Source of the DNA: G963708325 sp963708325
GTDB lineage: Bacteria; Actinomycetota; Thermoleophilia; Solirubrobacterales; 70-9
Assembly (NCBI GenBank): GCA_963708325.1
Contig: OY970203.1
Location: 2,666,001-2,730,000, forward strand
DNA length: 64,000 bases
Direction of reading: 5' to 3'
Position numbers and translations under genes: made by a program. This document shows, one piece after another, positions 55,339 to 63,498 of the stretch. The stretch's first letter is position 1, and every line of letters begins with the position of its first letter. Below the pieces are notes generated by a model. That model made no database searches and had not been told where the DNA came from. It saw nothing but the letters and a program-made list of their open reading frames with translations.

Positions 55339-55989
55339 TCAGCCGTCCGCGGGGCGCAGCAGCGCCCGCGCCGGCGCTCCGTCGCTGCCGGCGATCTTCA
55401 CCGGCAGGCAGATCAGCTCGTAGTCGCCGGGCTCCGCCCGCGACAGGTCCAGTCCCTCGATGATCCACACCCCCGCCTCCAGCAGCGCCCGATGCGTCTC
55501 GGCGCCGCCGCCGCGGTATCCGCCGACCGAGAGGTAGTCGACGCCGACCGTGCGCACCCCCCGCTCGGCGAGCAGCGCCGCCCCCTCGGGGGATATGGGG
55601 ACGAAATCGGGGTCGAAGGGCTCGCGCACCCAGCTGCGCTCGGAGTTGCGGGTGCGCAGCAGCAGGCGTTCGCCCCGCCGCGGCTCGTGGCGCTCGAGCT
55701 CCTCGGGCTTGACCGACTCCGGATCGGCGATCGCCACCACGCGTGCCGGGCCGATCGTCGCGCCCAGCGGCATAGCGTCGATCCCCTCGGCTCCGGGGAC
55801 GAAATGGACGGGGGCGTCCATGTGCGTCCCGGTGTGCGCCCCGAGGTCGAGGTGGCTGACGTTGGCGTCGTCGCCCGCGTCGATGCTGAGCGCGCGGGTC
55901 ACCTTCACCTCGGGGTCGCCGGGCCAGTGGACCATGCCGTCGCTGACCGGCACCGAGACGTCGATCCAGCTGTGCCCGGGGCGCGCCAC
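55339..55989 (-). CDS. Cyclase-family hydrolase (kynurenine formamidase-like)
   Basis: This 216-residue metal-dependent hydrolase has the family motif HTGTHMDAPVHF, with DVSVPVSDGMVHWPGDPEV at the start and YLSVGGYRGG later. Relatives hydrolyse N-formylkynurenine or related amides. No other tryptophan-catabolism gene is nearby, so the substrate is open. GTG 55989 lies six bases after TAGCGT (55996-56001, minus strand), consistent with a leaderless start. It is the first gene of a run with the 6-phosphogluconate dehydrogenase and DoxX genes. Confidence 0.85.
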   Translation of the reverse strand: MARPGHSWIDVSVPVSDGMVHWPGDPEVKVTRALSIDAGDDANVSHLDLGAHTGTHMDAPVHFVPGAEGIDAMPLGATIGPARVVAIADPESVKPEELERHEPRRGERLLLRTRNSERSWVREPFDPDFVPISPEGAALLAERGVRTVGVDYLSVGGYRGGGAETHRALLEAGVWIIEGLDLSRAEPGDYELICLPVKIAGSDGAPARALLRPADG

Positions 55990-55995
55990 GCCGCG

Positions 55996-56001
55996 ACGCT
56001 A
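55996..56001 (-). promoter_or_regulatory. -10 hexamer of a leaderless promoter
   Basis: TAGCGT on the minus strand ends six bases before GTG 55989 of the cyclase-family gene. Confidence 0.45.
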
Positions 56002-56071
56002 TCGCACGCGCAGCCGCGGTTTCGGCCGCGCCGCGCCGGGTACCTTTCGCCCGAGGCGGTGCAGGCAGCCG

Positions 56072-56986
56072 ATGAGACCGCTTGACCTCGACATACGCTG
56101 GTGGTGGGGGGCGCTGAAGCGCACCGTTCGCGAGTTCCGCGAGGACGGCCTCACCGACTGGGCGGCGCTGCTGACCTACTACTCGATGCTGTCGATCTTC
56201 CCCGGCCTGATCGCCCTGGTCGCCGTCCTCGGGCTGCTCGGCGGCGAGGGCACGGTCAACACCCTGGTCGACATCGTCGGCAGGATCGGCCCCGACAGCG
56301 CACAGCAGACGTTCCGCGGCCCGATCAACGACGCGATCCACAACGACGGCGGCGCGGGCCTTGCGCTGGTGCTCGGCGTGGTGGTCGCGGTGTGGACGGC
56401 CTCCGGCTACGTCGGCGCTTTCATCCGCGCCTCCAACGTGATCTACGAGGTGGAAGAGGGGCGGCCGTTCTGGAAGCTGCGTCCGCTGCAGGTCGGGATC
56501 ACGTTCGCGATGATCGTGATCCTCGGGCTGCTCCTGTTCGCCGTCGTTCTGACCGGACCGCTCGCCGAGGCCGTGGCGGAGCCGATCGGCATCGGCGCCG
56601 GCGCTGTCGCGCTCTGGTCGATCGCGAAGTGGCCGGCCCTGCTGCTGATCGCGATGGCGATCCTCGCCGTCCTGTACTACACCGCACCGAACGCCCGCCT
56701 CAGCGGCTTTCGCTGGGTGACGCCGGGAAGCGTGCTCGCGGTTCTGATCTGGGTGTTCGCCTCCGCCGGCTTTGCCCTCTACGTCGCCAACTTCGGCTCC
56801 TACGCCAAGGTCTACGGCGCCCTGGCGGGCGTGGTCGTGTTCCTGGTCTGGCTCTGGGTCTCCAACGTCGCGGTGCTACTCGGCGCCGAGTTGAACGCCG
56901 AGCTGGAGCGCAGCCGGCAGCTGGCCACGGGCGAGTTCCGGGCGACCGAGCGGATCCAGCTCGAGCCCCGCGACGAACCTGCCTGA
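56072..56986 (+). CDS. YihY/BrkB-family membrane protein
   Basis: This 304-residue inner-membrane protein has about six hydrophobic helices and the YihY signature: WAALLTYYSMLSIFPGLIAL near the N-terminus, TASGYVGAFIRASNVIYEVE, and FGSYAKVYGALAGVVVFLVW near the end. The family was once called ribonuclease BN; that label is not supported. ATG 56072 gives the usual N-terminus, and the long upstream frame is antisense shadow of the cyclase gene. A TACCTT box at 56041-56046 would give a leader of about 20 bases. Confidence 0.87.
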   Translation: MRPLDLDIRWWWGALKRTVREFREDGLTDWAALLTYYSMLSIFPGLIALVAVLGLLGGEGTVNTLVDIVGRIGPDSAQQTFRGPINDAIHNDGGAGLALVLGVVVAVWTASGYVGAFIRASNVIYEVEEGRPFWKLRPLQVGITFAMIVILGLLLFAVVLTGPLAEAVAEPIGIGAGAVALWSIAKWPALLLIAMAILAVLYYTAPNARLSGFRWVTPGSVLAVLIWVFASAGFALYVANFGSYAKVYGALAGVVVFLVWLWVSNVAVLLGAELNAELERSRQLATGEFRATERIQLEPRDEPA

Positions 56987-57033
56987 GCGCGCGTTAAGCC
57001 CCGGCGGGCGGAGGATTCCCTCTGGAAGCGCAA

Positions 57034-57110
57034 CAGGCCCGGGGGGCAACCGAGCCTGAAGCGAGTAAAAGGACGCGGGGGAGCGTCCCTTCGTCCGATA
57101 CCCCCTCGGA
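57034..57110 (+). other. Three consecutive hairpins in the YihY downstream gap
   Basis: Stems are CAGGC/GCCTG (57034-57058), GGACGC/GCGTCC (57071-57088) and TCCGA/TCGGA (57094-57110), in the 198-base gap between YihY and the next gene. No T-run and no match to a riboswitch consensus that I know. It may be a transcription stop for YihY or an untranslated structured RNA. Confidence 0.35.
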
Positions 57111-57169
57111 TCGCCGCCAAACACCCGTGAAGAAGCGGCGCTGGCGGGGTCCCGCGGGCGCGGACTCCG

Positions 57170-57175
57170 TATCGT
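57170..57175 (+). promoter_or_regulatory. -10 hexamer near a leaderless start
   Basis: TATCGT ends nine bases before ATG 57185 with no Shine-Dalgarno sequence between. Confidence 0.4.
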
Positions 57176-57184
57176 GCCCGGGCC

Positions 57185-57679
57185 ATGAGGACAGGCATCG
57201 ACACGACCACGCCGGCGGCCCGCATCCTCGTCGCAGCGGTCGCGATCGCGGTCGTGGCGCTGGCCGTGGTGTCGCTGGACTCGTGCGGCGGGCGGCTCTC
57301 CGAGACCGAGTACTACCAGCGCGCCAGCGACGCGGTGGAGGGCGTGGCCACGGGCTCCACGGAGCTGTCCCAGGCCGCCGACCAGGCGAGCAACGGCGTC
57401 CAGTTCATGCTGGTCGTCAAGACCGCCGGCAACCGCACCACCAAGGCCAAGCGCGAGCTGCAGAGCATCAACCCGCCGGCAAGCGAGGAGGAGCGAAACC
57501 AGCACCTGGTCGAGGCGCTGCAGGTCTACCAGCGCGTCCTCGAGATGGCGATCTCGGCCGCGCGAAACGAGGACAAGGCCAGGTTCGAGTCGATCCGGCC
57601 ACAGCTCGACGTGAACAACCCCGCGGTGCGAACGATCCGCCAGGCCGCCGCGCGCTTTCGGGCGAAATCGGGAGAATGA
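57185..57679 (+). CDS. Hypothetical exported protein
   Basis: This 164-residue protein has one N-terminal hydrophobic helix (ILVAAVAIAVVALAVVSL) followed by DSCGGRLSE. The Cys may be a lipidation site, but Asp in the preceding positions is unusual for a lipobox, so an uncleaved anchor is also possible. The rest is helical (TEYYQRASDAVEGVATGSTE, LVEALQVYQRVLEMAISAAR). I do not recognise a family. Its stop overlaps the next lipoprotein start as ATGA. Confidence 0.7.
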   Translation: MRTGIDTTTPAARILVAAVAIAVVALAVVSLDSCGGRLSETEYYQRASDAVEGVATGSTELSQAADQASNGVQFMLVVKTAGNRTTKAKRELQSINPPASEEERNQHLVEALQVYQRVLEMAISAARNEDKARFESIRPQLDVNNPAVRTIRQAAARFRAKSGE

Positions 57680-58197
57680 CGCCCTTGCGACCCCGGCCTC
57701 GCACCGCGCTCGCCACCTGTGCCGTCGTCGCGACCGGCGCGCTCGCCGCCTGCGGGGGCGGCGACTCCCAGACGCTGAGCAAGCACGACCTGATCGTGAA
57801 GGGCGACGGGATCTGCGCGACCGGCCAGAAGCGGTTCGCCGACGTCGGGCAGGCACCGCCCACCTCGGCGAAGCAGGCGGCGCAGCAGAGCGCCACGCTG
57901 GTGGCGTCCGCGACGGAGGAGCTGAACGGCCTGAAGGCGCTGAACGCGCCCACCGACCTGCAGCCGAAGCTGGACGCCTACCTGAAGACCAAGGCGGAGG
58001 CGCTCGACCTGCTCAAACAGCGAAAGGAAGCCGCCGACAAGGCCGACGAGAACGCCTACGGCCAGGTCAACGCGAAGCTGGCCAAGGGCCAGCCCGAACG
58101 GCTCAGGCTCGCCGAGGCCGTCGGCTTCAAGAAGTGCAGCCGGCCCGTGGCGGCGGTTCCCGCCGCCTCCGGCAGCCAGGGCGCGCCCGGCAACTAG
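57676..58197 (+). CDS. Two-cysteine lipoprotein
   Basis: From ATG 57676 this is a 173-residue protein with the signal ALATCAVVATGALAACGGG (lipobox LAAC). The mature helical part has a Cys in GDGICATGQKRF and another in GFKKCSR, with helices between (LDAYLKTKAEALDLLKQRKE). The layout matches the first domain of the lipoprotein at 25145, so they are probably one family. The function is unknown. It is translationally coupled to the upstream exported protein. Confidence 0.72.
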   Translation: MTPLRPRPRTALATCAVVATGALAACGGGDSQTLSKHDLIVKGDGICATGQKRFADVGQAPPTSAKQAAQQSATLVASATEELNGLKALNAPTDLQPKLDAYLKTKAEALDLLKQRKEAADKADENAYGQVNAKLAKGQPERLRLAEAVGFKKCSRPVAAVPAASGSQGAPGN

Positions 58198-58218
58198 CTT
58201 CGCGGGCCTCTCCCCGTA

Positions 58219-58232
58219 AGTGCGGGCGCACT
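58219..58232. terminator. Hairpin between convergent genes
   Basis: AGTGC (58219-58223) and GCACT (58228-58232) flank the loop GGGC between the lipoprotein and the opposing membrane-protein gene. A short stem without a T-run, so a weak bidirectional stop. Confidence 0.3.
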
Positions 58233-58236
58233 CCGC

Positions 58237-58620
58237 CTAGCTGCGGGCGAGGCGAGCGAAGCCGATCGCCATCGCCAGGTTCGCGAGCCCGGCGAGGCGA
58301 AGCCCCGCCTTCGCGCCCGGCCGGCTGACGGCGTCCGAGCGCGACCAGAGCGCGTCGGTGGCGATCTCCGTCCCGCGCAGCCATGCGAGCGCCCACCAGT
58401 CGCGCGGCTCGTCGCGGCGCTCGGCGACCGCGTGGGCGACCGCGAACGTCAGCCAGACCGGGCCACAGCGCCGGAACAGCTCCTCGGCGTCGGGTGAGGG
58501 CGGGTCGTGGCCGAGCACCCGCAGGGTCGCGGCCGGAGCCAGCAGCGCCCCCGTCCCCAGCACGAGGTCGAAGGCGATCATGTTGCGGTTCGTCAGCCGC
58601 AGCAGCTGCTCGGCGCTCAT
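58237..58620 (-). CDS. Hypothetical membrane protein
   Basis: This 127-residue protein has about three hydrophobic segments (MIAFDLVLGTGALLAPAATL, PVWLTFAVAHAVAE, LRLAGLANLAMAIGFARL). It also has a conserved-looking RDEPRDWWALAWLRGTEIAT loop. I do not recognise the family. ATG 58620 is divergent from the MurR/RpiR gene, about 98 bases apart, so both promoters lie in that gap; I could not assign them clearly. Confidence 0.65.
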   Translation of the reverse strand: MSAEQLLRLTNRNMIAFDLVLGTGALLAPAATLRVLGHDPPSPDAEELFRRCGPVWLTFAVAHAVAERRDEPRDWWALAWLRGTEIATDALWSRSDAVSRPGAKAGLRLAGLANLAMAIGFARLARS

Positions 58621-58718
58621 CGCGAGCGATCAAATCACACCGGCCGCTCCGCCGGCTCGGGGGGCCGTCCACGCTTGCACGGGAAGGGAAACCACGCACC
58701 GCCTCGAAACTCACCGCC

Positions 58719-59576
58719 GTGACCCGGACGGCAACCAGCTCGCGTCCCGCCAACAAGAGCCTCTCCGAGTACATCCAGGAGCGGTTCGACGACTTCTCCC
58801 GCTCGCAGAAGGAGGTGGCGCGCTACATCGTCGACCACCTCGACGAGGCCGCCTTCCAGACCGCGGAGGAGCTGGCCCGCCGCGCCAACACCTCGTCCTC
58901 GACCGTCGTGCGCTTCTCGCAGGCGCTCGGGTTCGAGGGCTACCCCGAGCTTCAGCACGCGGCGATCGAGGAGTACCGAAGCCGCGCACCCAACGGCAAC
59001 GGCAACGGCGAGTCCGATCCGCTGTTCTCGTTCGACCACTCCGAGTTCGAGGCCTCGCTCGGCGCCGATCACGCAAACATCGAGGAGACGGCCCGCCATC
59101 TGACGCGCGAGCAGATCGACACCTCGGTGAAGGCGATCGCGGGGGCGGAGCGCGTGGTGATCGTCGGGGTCGACCAGATGGCCTTCTTCGCCAGCTTCCT
59201 GCGCCACCTGCTCACCCTGCTCGACATCCGGGCGGAGATCGTCGCCAGCGCAAGCCAGGAGAACCTCGCCAAGCTCTCGCGGCTGGACGAGGACACGCTG
59301 CTGGTCGTGCTGTCGGCCGGCCGCGCCCATCCGCTGCTCGGGCGGGCGATGAAGCTCGCCCGCCACCGCCGCACCACGACCCTGGCTATCAGCGACGCGA
59401 CGATGTCCGAGGTCGGAAAGCAGGCCGACACCAACCTCTACTTCTCCTCGAACGGCCCGTCGTTCGTGCGCTCCAACTCGGCCCTGATGGCGCTCGTCCA
59501 GGCGCTCGCCTACGGCGTCTACGCCCGCGACGAGGCGACGCTGAAGGGTCGCATCCGCGCCTACAAGCTCAAGTAG
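58719..59576 (+). CDS. MurR/RpiR-family transcriptional regulator
   Basis: This 285-residue regulator has an N-terminal helix-turn-helix of the RpiR type (FSRSQKEVARYIVDHLDEAA, TSSSTVVRFSQALGFEGYPE) and a C-terminal sugar-phosphate-binding SIS domain (residues about 130-270, AGAERVVIVGVDQMAFF and DEDTLLVVLSAGRAHPLLG). GTG 58719 was preferred over the long upstream frame, which is antisense shadow of the neighbouring membrane-protein gene. It ends 24 bases before pdxS, which suggests control of PLP synthesis. By family the effector would be a phosphosugar. Confidence 0.85.
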   Translation: MTRTATSSRPANKSLSEYIQERFDDFSRSQKEVARYIVDHLDEAAFQTAEELARRANTSSSTVVRFSQALGFEGYPELQHAAIEEYRSRAPNGNGNGESDPLFSFDHSEFEASLGADHANIEETARHLTREQIDTSVKAIAGAERVVIVGVDQMAFFASFLRHLLTLLDIRAEIVASASQENLAKLSRLDEDTLLVVLSAGRAHPLLGRAMKLARHRRTTTLAISDATMSEVGKQADTNLYFSSNGPSFVRSNSALMALVQALAYGVYARDEATLKGRIRAYKLK

Positions 59577-59587
59577 GGCGCGGCGTC

Positions 59588-59593
59588 TATATT
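59588..59593 (+). promoter_or_regulatory. -10 hexamer of a leaderless pdxS promoter
   Basis: TATATT, an exact TATAAT-like box, ends seven bases before GTG 59601. It lies within the 24-base gap after the regulator gene, so pdxS can be transcribed separately. Confidence 0.6.
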
Positions 59594-59600
59594 CCGGAGC

Positions 59601-60479
59601 GTGACCGAAAGAGCCACGTTCCGGGTCAAGAAGGGCCTCGCCGAGATGCTCAAGGGCGGGGTGATCATGGATGTCACCAGCGCCGAGCAGGCGCGGATCG
59701 CCGAGGAGGCGGGCGCCTGCGCGGTGATGGCGCTGGAGCGCGTCCCGGCGGACATCCGCGCGCAGGGCGGCGTGGCGAGGATGGCGAGCCCGCGCGTGAT
59801 CGGCGAGATCCAGGAGGCGGTGACGATCCCGGTGATGGCGAAGGCGCGGATCGGCCATTTCGCCGAGGCGCAGGTGCTGCAGAGCCTCGAGGTCGACTTC
59901 ATCGACGAGTCCGAGGTGCTGACGCCCGCCGACGAGTCCAACCACATCGACAAGGCACCCTTCGAGGTTCCCTTCGTCTGTGGCGCGACAAACCTCGGCG
60001 AGGCCCTGCGGCGGATCGGCGAGGGGGCGGCGATGATCCGCTCCAAGGGCGAGGCCGGCACCGGCAACATCGTCGAGGCGGTGCGCCACATGCGCGAGAT
60101 CACGAACGGGATCAAGCGGCTGGGCACGCTCGGACCCGACCAGCTGGCCAACGCCGCCAAGGAGCTGCGCGCTCCGGTGGACGTGGTGCGGGAGGTCGCC
60201 TCGACGGGCCGGCTGCCGGTGCCGCTGTTCTGCGCAGGTGGCATCGCCACGCCGGCGGACGCGGCGCTGATGATGCAGCTCGGCGCCGAGGGGAACTTCG
60301 TCGGCTCGGGGATCTTCAAGAGCGAGGACCCCGAGACGCGCGCCCGCGCGATCGTCGCGGCAACGACGCATTTCGAGGACCCGGCCGCCGTCGCGCGGGC
60401 ATCGGCCGAGCTGGGCGAGGCGATGCCGGGTCTGGAGATCTCCGAGCTGGCCGAGCAGCTCCAGGACCGCGGCTGGTAG
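59601..60479 (+). CDS. pdxS: Pyridoxal 5'-phosphate synthase lyase subunit
   Basis: PdxS, 292 residues, condenses ribose 5-phosphate, glyceraldehyde 3-phosphate and ammonia to PLP. The TIM-barrel motifs are [40 protein letters not shown], the catalytic-region Lys in [13 protein letters not shown], and [19 protein letters not shown] 59601 fits both the standard N-terminus ([17 protein letters not shown]) and the TATATT box. It is followed after 22 bases by pdxT, its glutaminase partner. Confidence 0.96.
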   Translation: MTERATFRVKKGLAEMLKGGVIMDVTSAEQARIAEEAGACAVMALERVPADIRAQGGVARMASPRVIGEIQEAVTIPVMAKARIGHFAEAQVLQSLEVDFIDESEVLTPADESNHIDKAPFEVPFVCGATNLGEALRRIGEGAAMIRSKGEAGTGNIVEAVRHMREITNGIKRLGTLGPDQLANAAKELRAPVDVVREVASTGRLPVPLFCAGGIATPADAALMMQLGAEGNFVGSGIFKSEDPETRARAIVAATTHFEDPAAVARASAELGEAMPGLEISELAEQLQDRGW

Positions 60480-60501
60480 CGGACGGGAGGGTCTGAGGGC
60501 G

Positions 60502-61104
60502 GTGGACGGGCAGTTTCGAGTTGGCGTGCTTGCGGTGCAGGGCGACTTCGCCGCCCACGCCGCCGTGCTGCGGTCGCTCGGCGCCGAGGCGGTCGAGGTT
60601 CGTGAGGCCGTCGCGCTCGACGCCCTCGACGGGCTCGTCATTCCCGGCGGCGAGAGCACGACGATCTCGAAGGGGCTGGCCCGCGACGGCCTCGACGCCG
60701 CGATCCTGGCGCGCCACGACGAGGGGATGCCGGTGCTGGGAACGTGCGCCGGGATGATCGTCTGCGACCGCGACCACCTCGGCCTGCTCGACGCCCACGC
60801 GCGCCGCAACGCCTTCGGCCGCCAGCGCCAGAGCTTCGAGTGCGACCTCGTCGTCGAGGGCCTCGGATCGGACCCGATCCGCTCGGTCTTCATCCGCGCC
60901 CCCTGGATCGAGCGGCACGGCGACGGGGTCGAGGTGCTCGCCTCCCTGGACGGCCATCCGGTGATGGTTCGCGAGGGCGGCGTGCTGGCCTGCGCCTTCC
61001 ACCCCGAGCTGACCGACGACTCGCGCGTGCACGCCCTGTTCATGGGGATCGTGACGGCGGCGCGGGAGCGGGCGCGGGGCCGAAGCGAGGGGGCGGCGCG
61101 GTGA
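60502..61104 (+). CDS. pdxT: Pyridoxal 5'-phosphate synthase glutaminase subunit
   Basis: PdxT, 200 residues, releases ammonia from glutamine and channels it to PdxS. The features are GVLAVQGDFAAHAAVLRSLG, IPGGESTTISK, the nucleophile Cys in GTCAGMIVCD, and the His/Glu pair in FHPELTDD. GTG 60502 follows GGGAGGGTCTGAGGGC. Its stop overlaps the next gene's GTG as GTGA, so the aminopeptidase is translated from the same mRNA. Confidence 0.95.
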   Translation: MDGQFRVGVLAVQGDFAAHAAVLRSLGAEAVEVREAVALDALDGLVIPGGESTTISKGLARDGLDAAILARHDEGMPVLGTCAGMIVCDRDHLGLLDAHARRNAFGRQRQSFECDLVVEGLGSDPIRSVFIRAPWIERHGDGVEVLASLDGHPVMVREGGVLACAFHPELTDDSRVHALFMGIVTAARERARGRSEGAAR

Positions 61105-62204
61105 GGGACCCCCGCGTCGAGTCCCTCGCGAAGATCCTGGTCGGCTACTCGACGAAGGTCTCCGCCGGCGAGGTCTGCCTGGTTGAGGGCGACAGCGCCG
61201 CAGAGCCGCTGCTGCAGTGCGTCTACGAGGAGGTCCTTCGGGCTGGCGGGAACCCGATCGTCAACCTGGCGCTGGAGGGACAGGCTCCGGCCTACTTCGC
61301 GAACGCCTCCGACGAGCAGCTCGACTGGGTCTCGCCGGCCGCCCAGTGGGCGGTTGAGAACGCCGACGTGCGGATCGCGGTGATGGCCAAGGTCAACACC
61401 AACGACCTCTCGCAGGTGCCGCCGGATCGACAGACGCGCCGCCAGGCGGCGATGCGACCGCTGATGGACCGGGCGATGGAGCGCAGCGCGGAGGGCTCCT
61501 ACCGGTGGGCGCTGACGCTCTACCCGACCCACGCCTACGCATCGGCGGCGGAGATGAGCCTGCCCGACTACGAGGACTTCTACTACGCCGCCTGCCTCGC
61601 GACCGATTCCGACCCGCTGACGGCGTGGCGGCGGGCGTCGGACGAGGTCGAGCGGCTGCGCGACTGGATCGACGGCCGCGAGGAGGTCCACATCCAGGGG
61701 CCCGGGACCGACCTGCGCCTCGGGATCGCCGGCCGCACCTTCATCGCCGCCGACGGCCGCCACAACATGCCCGACGGCGAGTTCTTCACGGGCCCGGTCG
61801 AGGACTCGGCGCAGGGCGAGGTCAGCTTTCAGCTGCCCAGCTCGGTCGGCGGCCGCGAGGTTTCGGGCGTGCGGCTGAGGTTCGACGGCGGCAGGGTGGT
61901 CGACGCAAGCGCGGAGCGAAACGAGGACTTCCTGATCCAGATGCTCGACACCGACGATGGCGCGCGGCGTCTCGGCGAGCTGGGGATCGGCACCAACTAC
62001 GGGATCGCCCGCGGGACCAAGGAGATCCTGCTGGACGAGAAGATCGGCGGCACCGTCCACCTCGCCGTCGGCAAGAGCTATCCCGAGACCGGCGGCGTCA
62101 ACGAGTCCGCCGTCCACTGGGACATGATCTGCGACCTGCGCCAGGGCGGCTCGATCAGCGTGGACGGCGAGCCGCTGCAGCGCGACGGCCGGTTCGTCAT
62201 CTAG
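61101..62204 (+). CDS. M29-family aminopeptidase
   Basis: This 367-residue metallo-aminopeptidase is of the M29 (aminopeptidase T) family. The metal ligands known for the family are present: Glu in NMPDGEFFTGP, Glu in ERNEDFL, His/Tyr in VHLAVGKSYPE, and His/Asp in SAVHWDMICDL. The N-terminus begins VRDPRVESLAKILVGYSTKV. GTG 61101 overlaps the pdxT stop, and the longer upstream frame is shadow. A link to PLP synthesis is not known to me, so the coupling may reflect a conserved gene order only. Confidence 0.9.
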   Translation: MRDPRVESLAKILVGYSTKVSAGEVCLVEGDSAAEPLLQCVYEEVLRAGGNPIVNLALEGQAPAYFANASDEQLDWVSPAAQWAVENADVRIAVMAKVNTNDLSQVPPDRQTRRQAAMRPLMDRAMERSAEGSYRWALTLYPTHAYASAAEMSLPDYEDFYYAACLATDSDPLTAWRRASDEVERLRDWIDGREEVHIQGPGTDLRLGIAGRTFIAADGRHNMPDGEFFTGPVEDSAQGEVSFQLPSSVGGREVSGVRLRFDGGRVVDASAERNEDFLIQMLDTDDGARRLGELGIGTNYGIARGTKEILLDEKIGGTVHLAVGKSYPETGGVNESAVHWDMICDLRQGGSISVDGEPLQRDGRFVI

Positions 62205-62207
62205 CAG

Positions 62208-62624
62208 CTACTGGCTGGGCAGCGGCGAGCCGGCCAGGACGAGGAACCAGACGATGGCGGCGAGCACCGCGAGGATCACCGAGCCCACCACGATCGCCTC
62301 CAGCACCGTGGTGCGGTGAGCGGGGTTGCCGGTGTCGCGCATGCTCTTCAGCCAGGCCGAGCGCAGCCGGCCGATCTCGACCCCGCCGGTCAGCCGCATG
62401 TAGACGCGGTTCAGCCTGCTCAACACCCAGGCGATCAGCAGGATCGACAGCACGATTCCGATGAAGACGACCGCGTAGGGACCGGCGGAGGGGTCCTGCG
62501 TGGTGGAGATGCGCGAGCCGATCCACAGCCAACCCAGGGGGACGATCGTCCACAGCGAGAAGGCCGCGAGCATCATCACCGCGACGACGAACAAGGCTGC
62601 GACGTTGGCCGAGACCCGCTTCAT
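62208..62624 (-). CDS. Hypothetical membrane protein
   Basis: This 138-residue protein has three hydrophobic helices (NVAALFVVAVMMLAAFSLWT, AVVFIGIVLSILLIAWVLSR, AIVVGSVILAVLAAIVWFLV) and a basic cytoplasmic loop between the second and third (RLTGGVEIGRLRSAWLKSMR). I do not recognise the family. ATG 62624 lies 50 bases from the divergent yebC gene. It converges on the aminopeptidase gene, three bases apart. Confidence 0.7.
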   Translation of the reverse strand: MKRVSANVAALFVVAVMMLAAFSLWTIVPLGWLWIGSRISTTQDPSAGPYAVVFIGIVLSILLIAWVLSRLNRVYMRLTGGVEIGRLRSAWLKSMRDTGNPAHRTTVLEAIVVGSVILAVLAAIVWFLVLAGSPLPSQ

Positions 62625-62661
62625 GCCTGCCCTTACACGCTACCCACCATGAGCCGGTTCG

Positions 62662-62667
62662 TAGAAT
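62662..62667 (+). promoter_or_regulatory. -10 hexamer of a leaderless yebC promoter
   Basis: TAGAAT, in the context TTCGTAGAATCG shared with the ppdK promoter, ends seven bases before ATG 62675. Confidence 0.6.
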
Positions 62668-62674
62668 CGAAGCC

Positions 62675-63424
62675 ATGTCGGGGCACTCGAAGTGGTCGTC
62701 GATCAAGCACCGCAAGGCGGCGGCCGACGCCAAGCGCGGCCAGCAGTTCACGAAGCTGGCGCGGGCGATAACGGTCGCCGCGCGCGAGGGCGGCGGCGAT
62801 GCCGACGCCAATCCGACACTGGCGACCGCGATCCAGAATGCGCGCGACGCCTCGATGCCGAAGGACAACATCCAGCGCGCGATCGACCGCGGCACGGGCG
62901 CCGGCGCGGGCGCCGAGGCGATCGAGCGCGTGATCTACGAGGGCTACGGGCCCGGTGGGACCGCGGTGATGGTCGAGGCGCTGACCGACAACCGCAATCG
63001 CACGAGCGCCGAGATCCGCCACGCTTTCGACAAGCACTCGGGCAGCCTCGGCGAGCCCGGCTCGGTGGCCTGGATCTTCGACAAGCGCGGCGTCGTGCTG
63101 GTGGACGGCTCGCGCTACGCCGAGGACGACCTGCTGCCCGCGATCGACGCCGGCGCCGACGACGTCACCGCGGATGGCGACCTGCTCAAGGCGACCTGCG
63201 ACCCCGCTGCCCTGAGCGCCGTCCGCGCCGCCCTGGAGGAGGCCGGCGTCGAGATCGAGTCGGCCGAGCTGGCGATGGAGCCGAAGACGGTGGTGGAGGT
63301 GGCCGAGGCCGACGCCGGAGCCCTGCTGCGGCTGATGGACACGCTCGAAGAGCACGATGACGTAAACGCGGTCCACGCCAACTTCGACGTCCCGGAGGCC
63401 GTGCTGGAGCGCGCGACTGCCTGA
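62675..63424 (+). CDS. yebC: YebC/PmpR-family protein
   Basis: This 249-residue YebC/PmpR-family protein has the invariant start MSGHSKWSSIKHRKAAADAK, then NPTLATAIQNARDASMPKDN and YEGYGPGGTAVMVEALTDNR. Members were described as regulators; more recent work links them to translation of difficult (polyproline) stretches, so the old regulator label may be wrong. ATG 62675 fits the TAGAAT box. Its position just upstream of ruvC is the classic yebC-ruvC order. Confidence 0.93.
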   Translation: MSGHSKWSSIKHRKAAADAKRGQQFTKLARAITVAAREGGGDADANPTLATAIQNARDASMPKDNIQRAIDRGTGAGAGAEAIERVIYEGYGPGGTAVMVEALTDNRNRTSAEIRHAFDKHSGSLGEPGSVAWIFDKRGVVLVDGSRYAEDDLLPAIDAGADDVTADGDLLKATCDPAALSAVRAALEEAGVEIESAELAMEPKTVVEVAEADAGALLRLMDTLEEHDDVNAVHANFDVPEAVLERATA

Positions 63425-63498
63425 TCGCGCCCCGCCGGGCCGCAAGCCAGCATCCGGGCGCCGGGAGGCATCCGGGTCGAGGGCCAGAATCACTACGC

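Noticed and set aside
55550..56071. Long N-terminal extension of the YihY protein
   Set aside because: The extension is antisense to the cyclase-family gene, and ATG 56072 gives the usual YihY N-terminus.
56987..57184. Possible c-di-GMP or other riboswitch before the exported-protein gene
   Set aside because: The gap has hairpins but the conserved bases of riboswitch classes I know are absent, so it is listed only as an unassigned structure.
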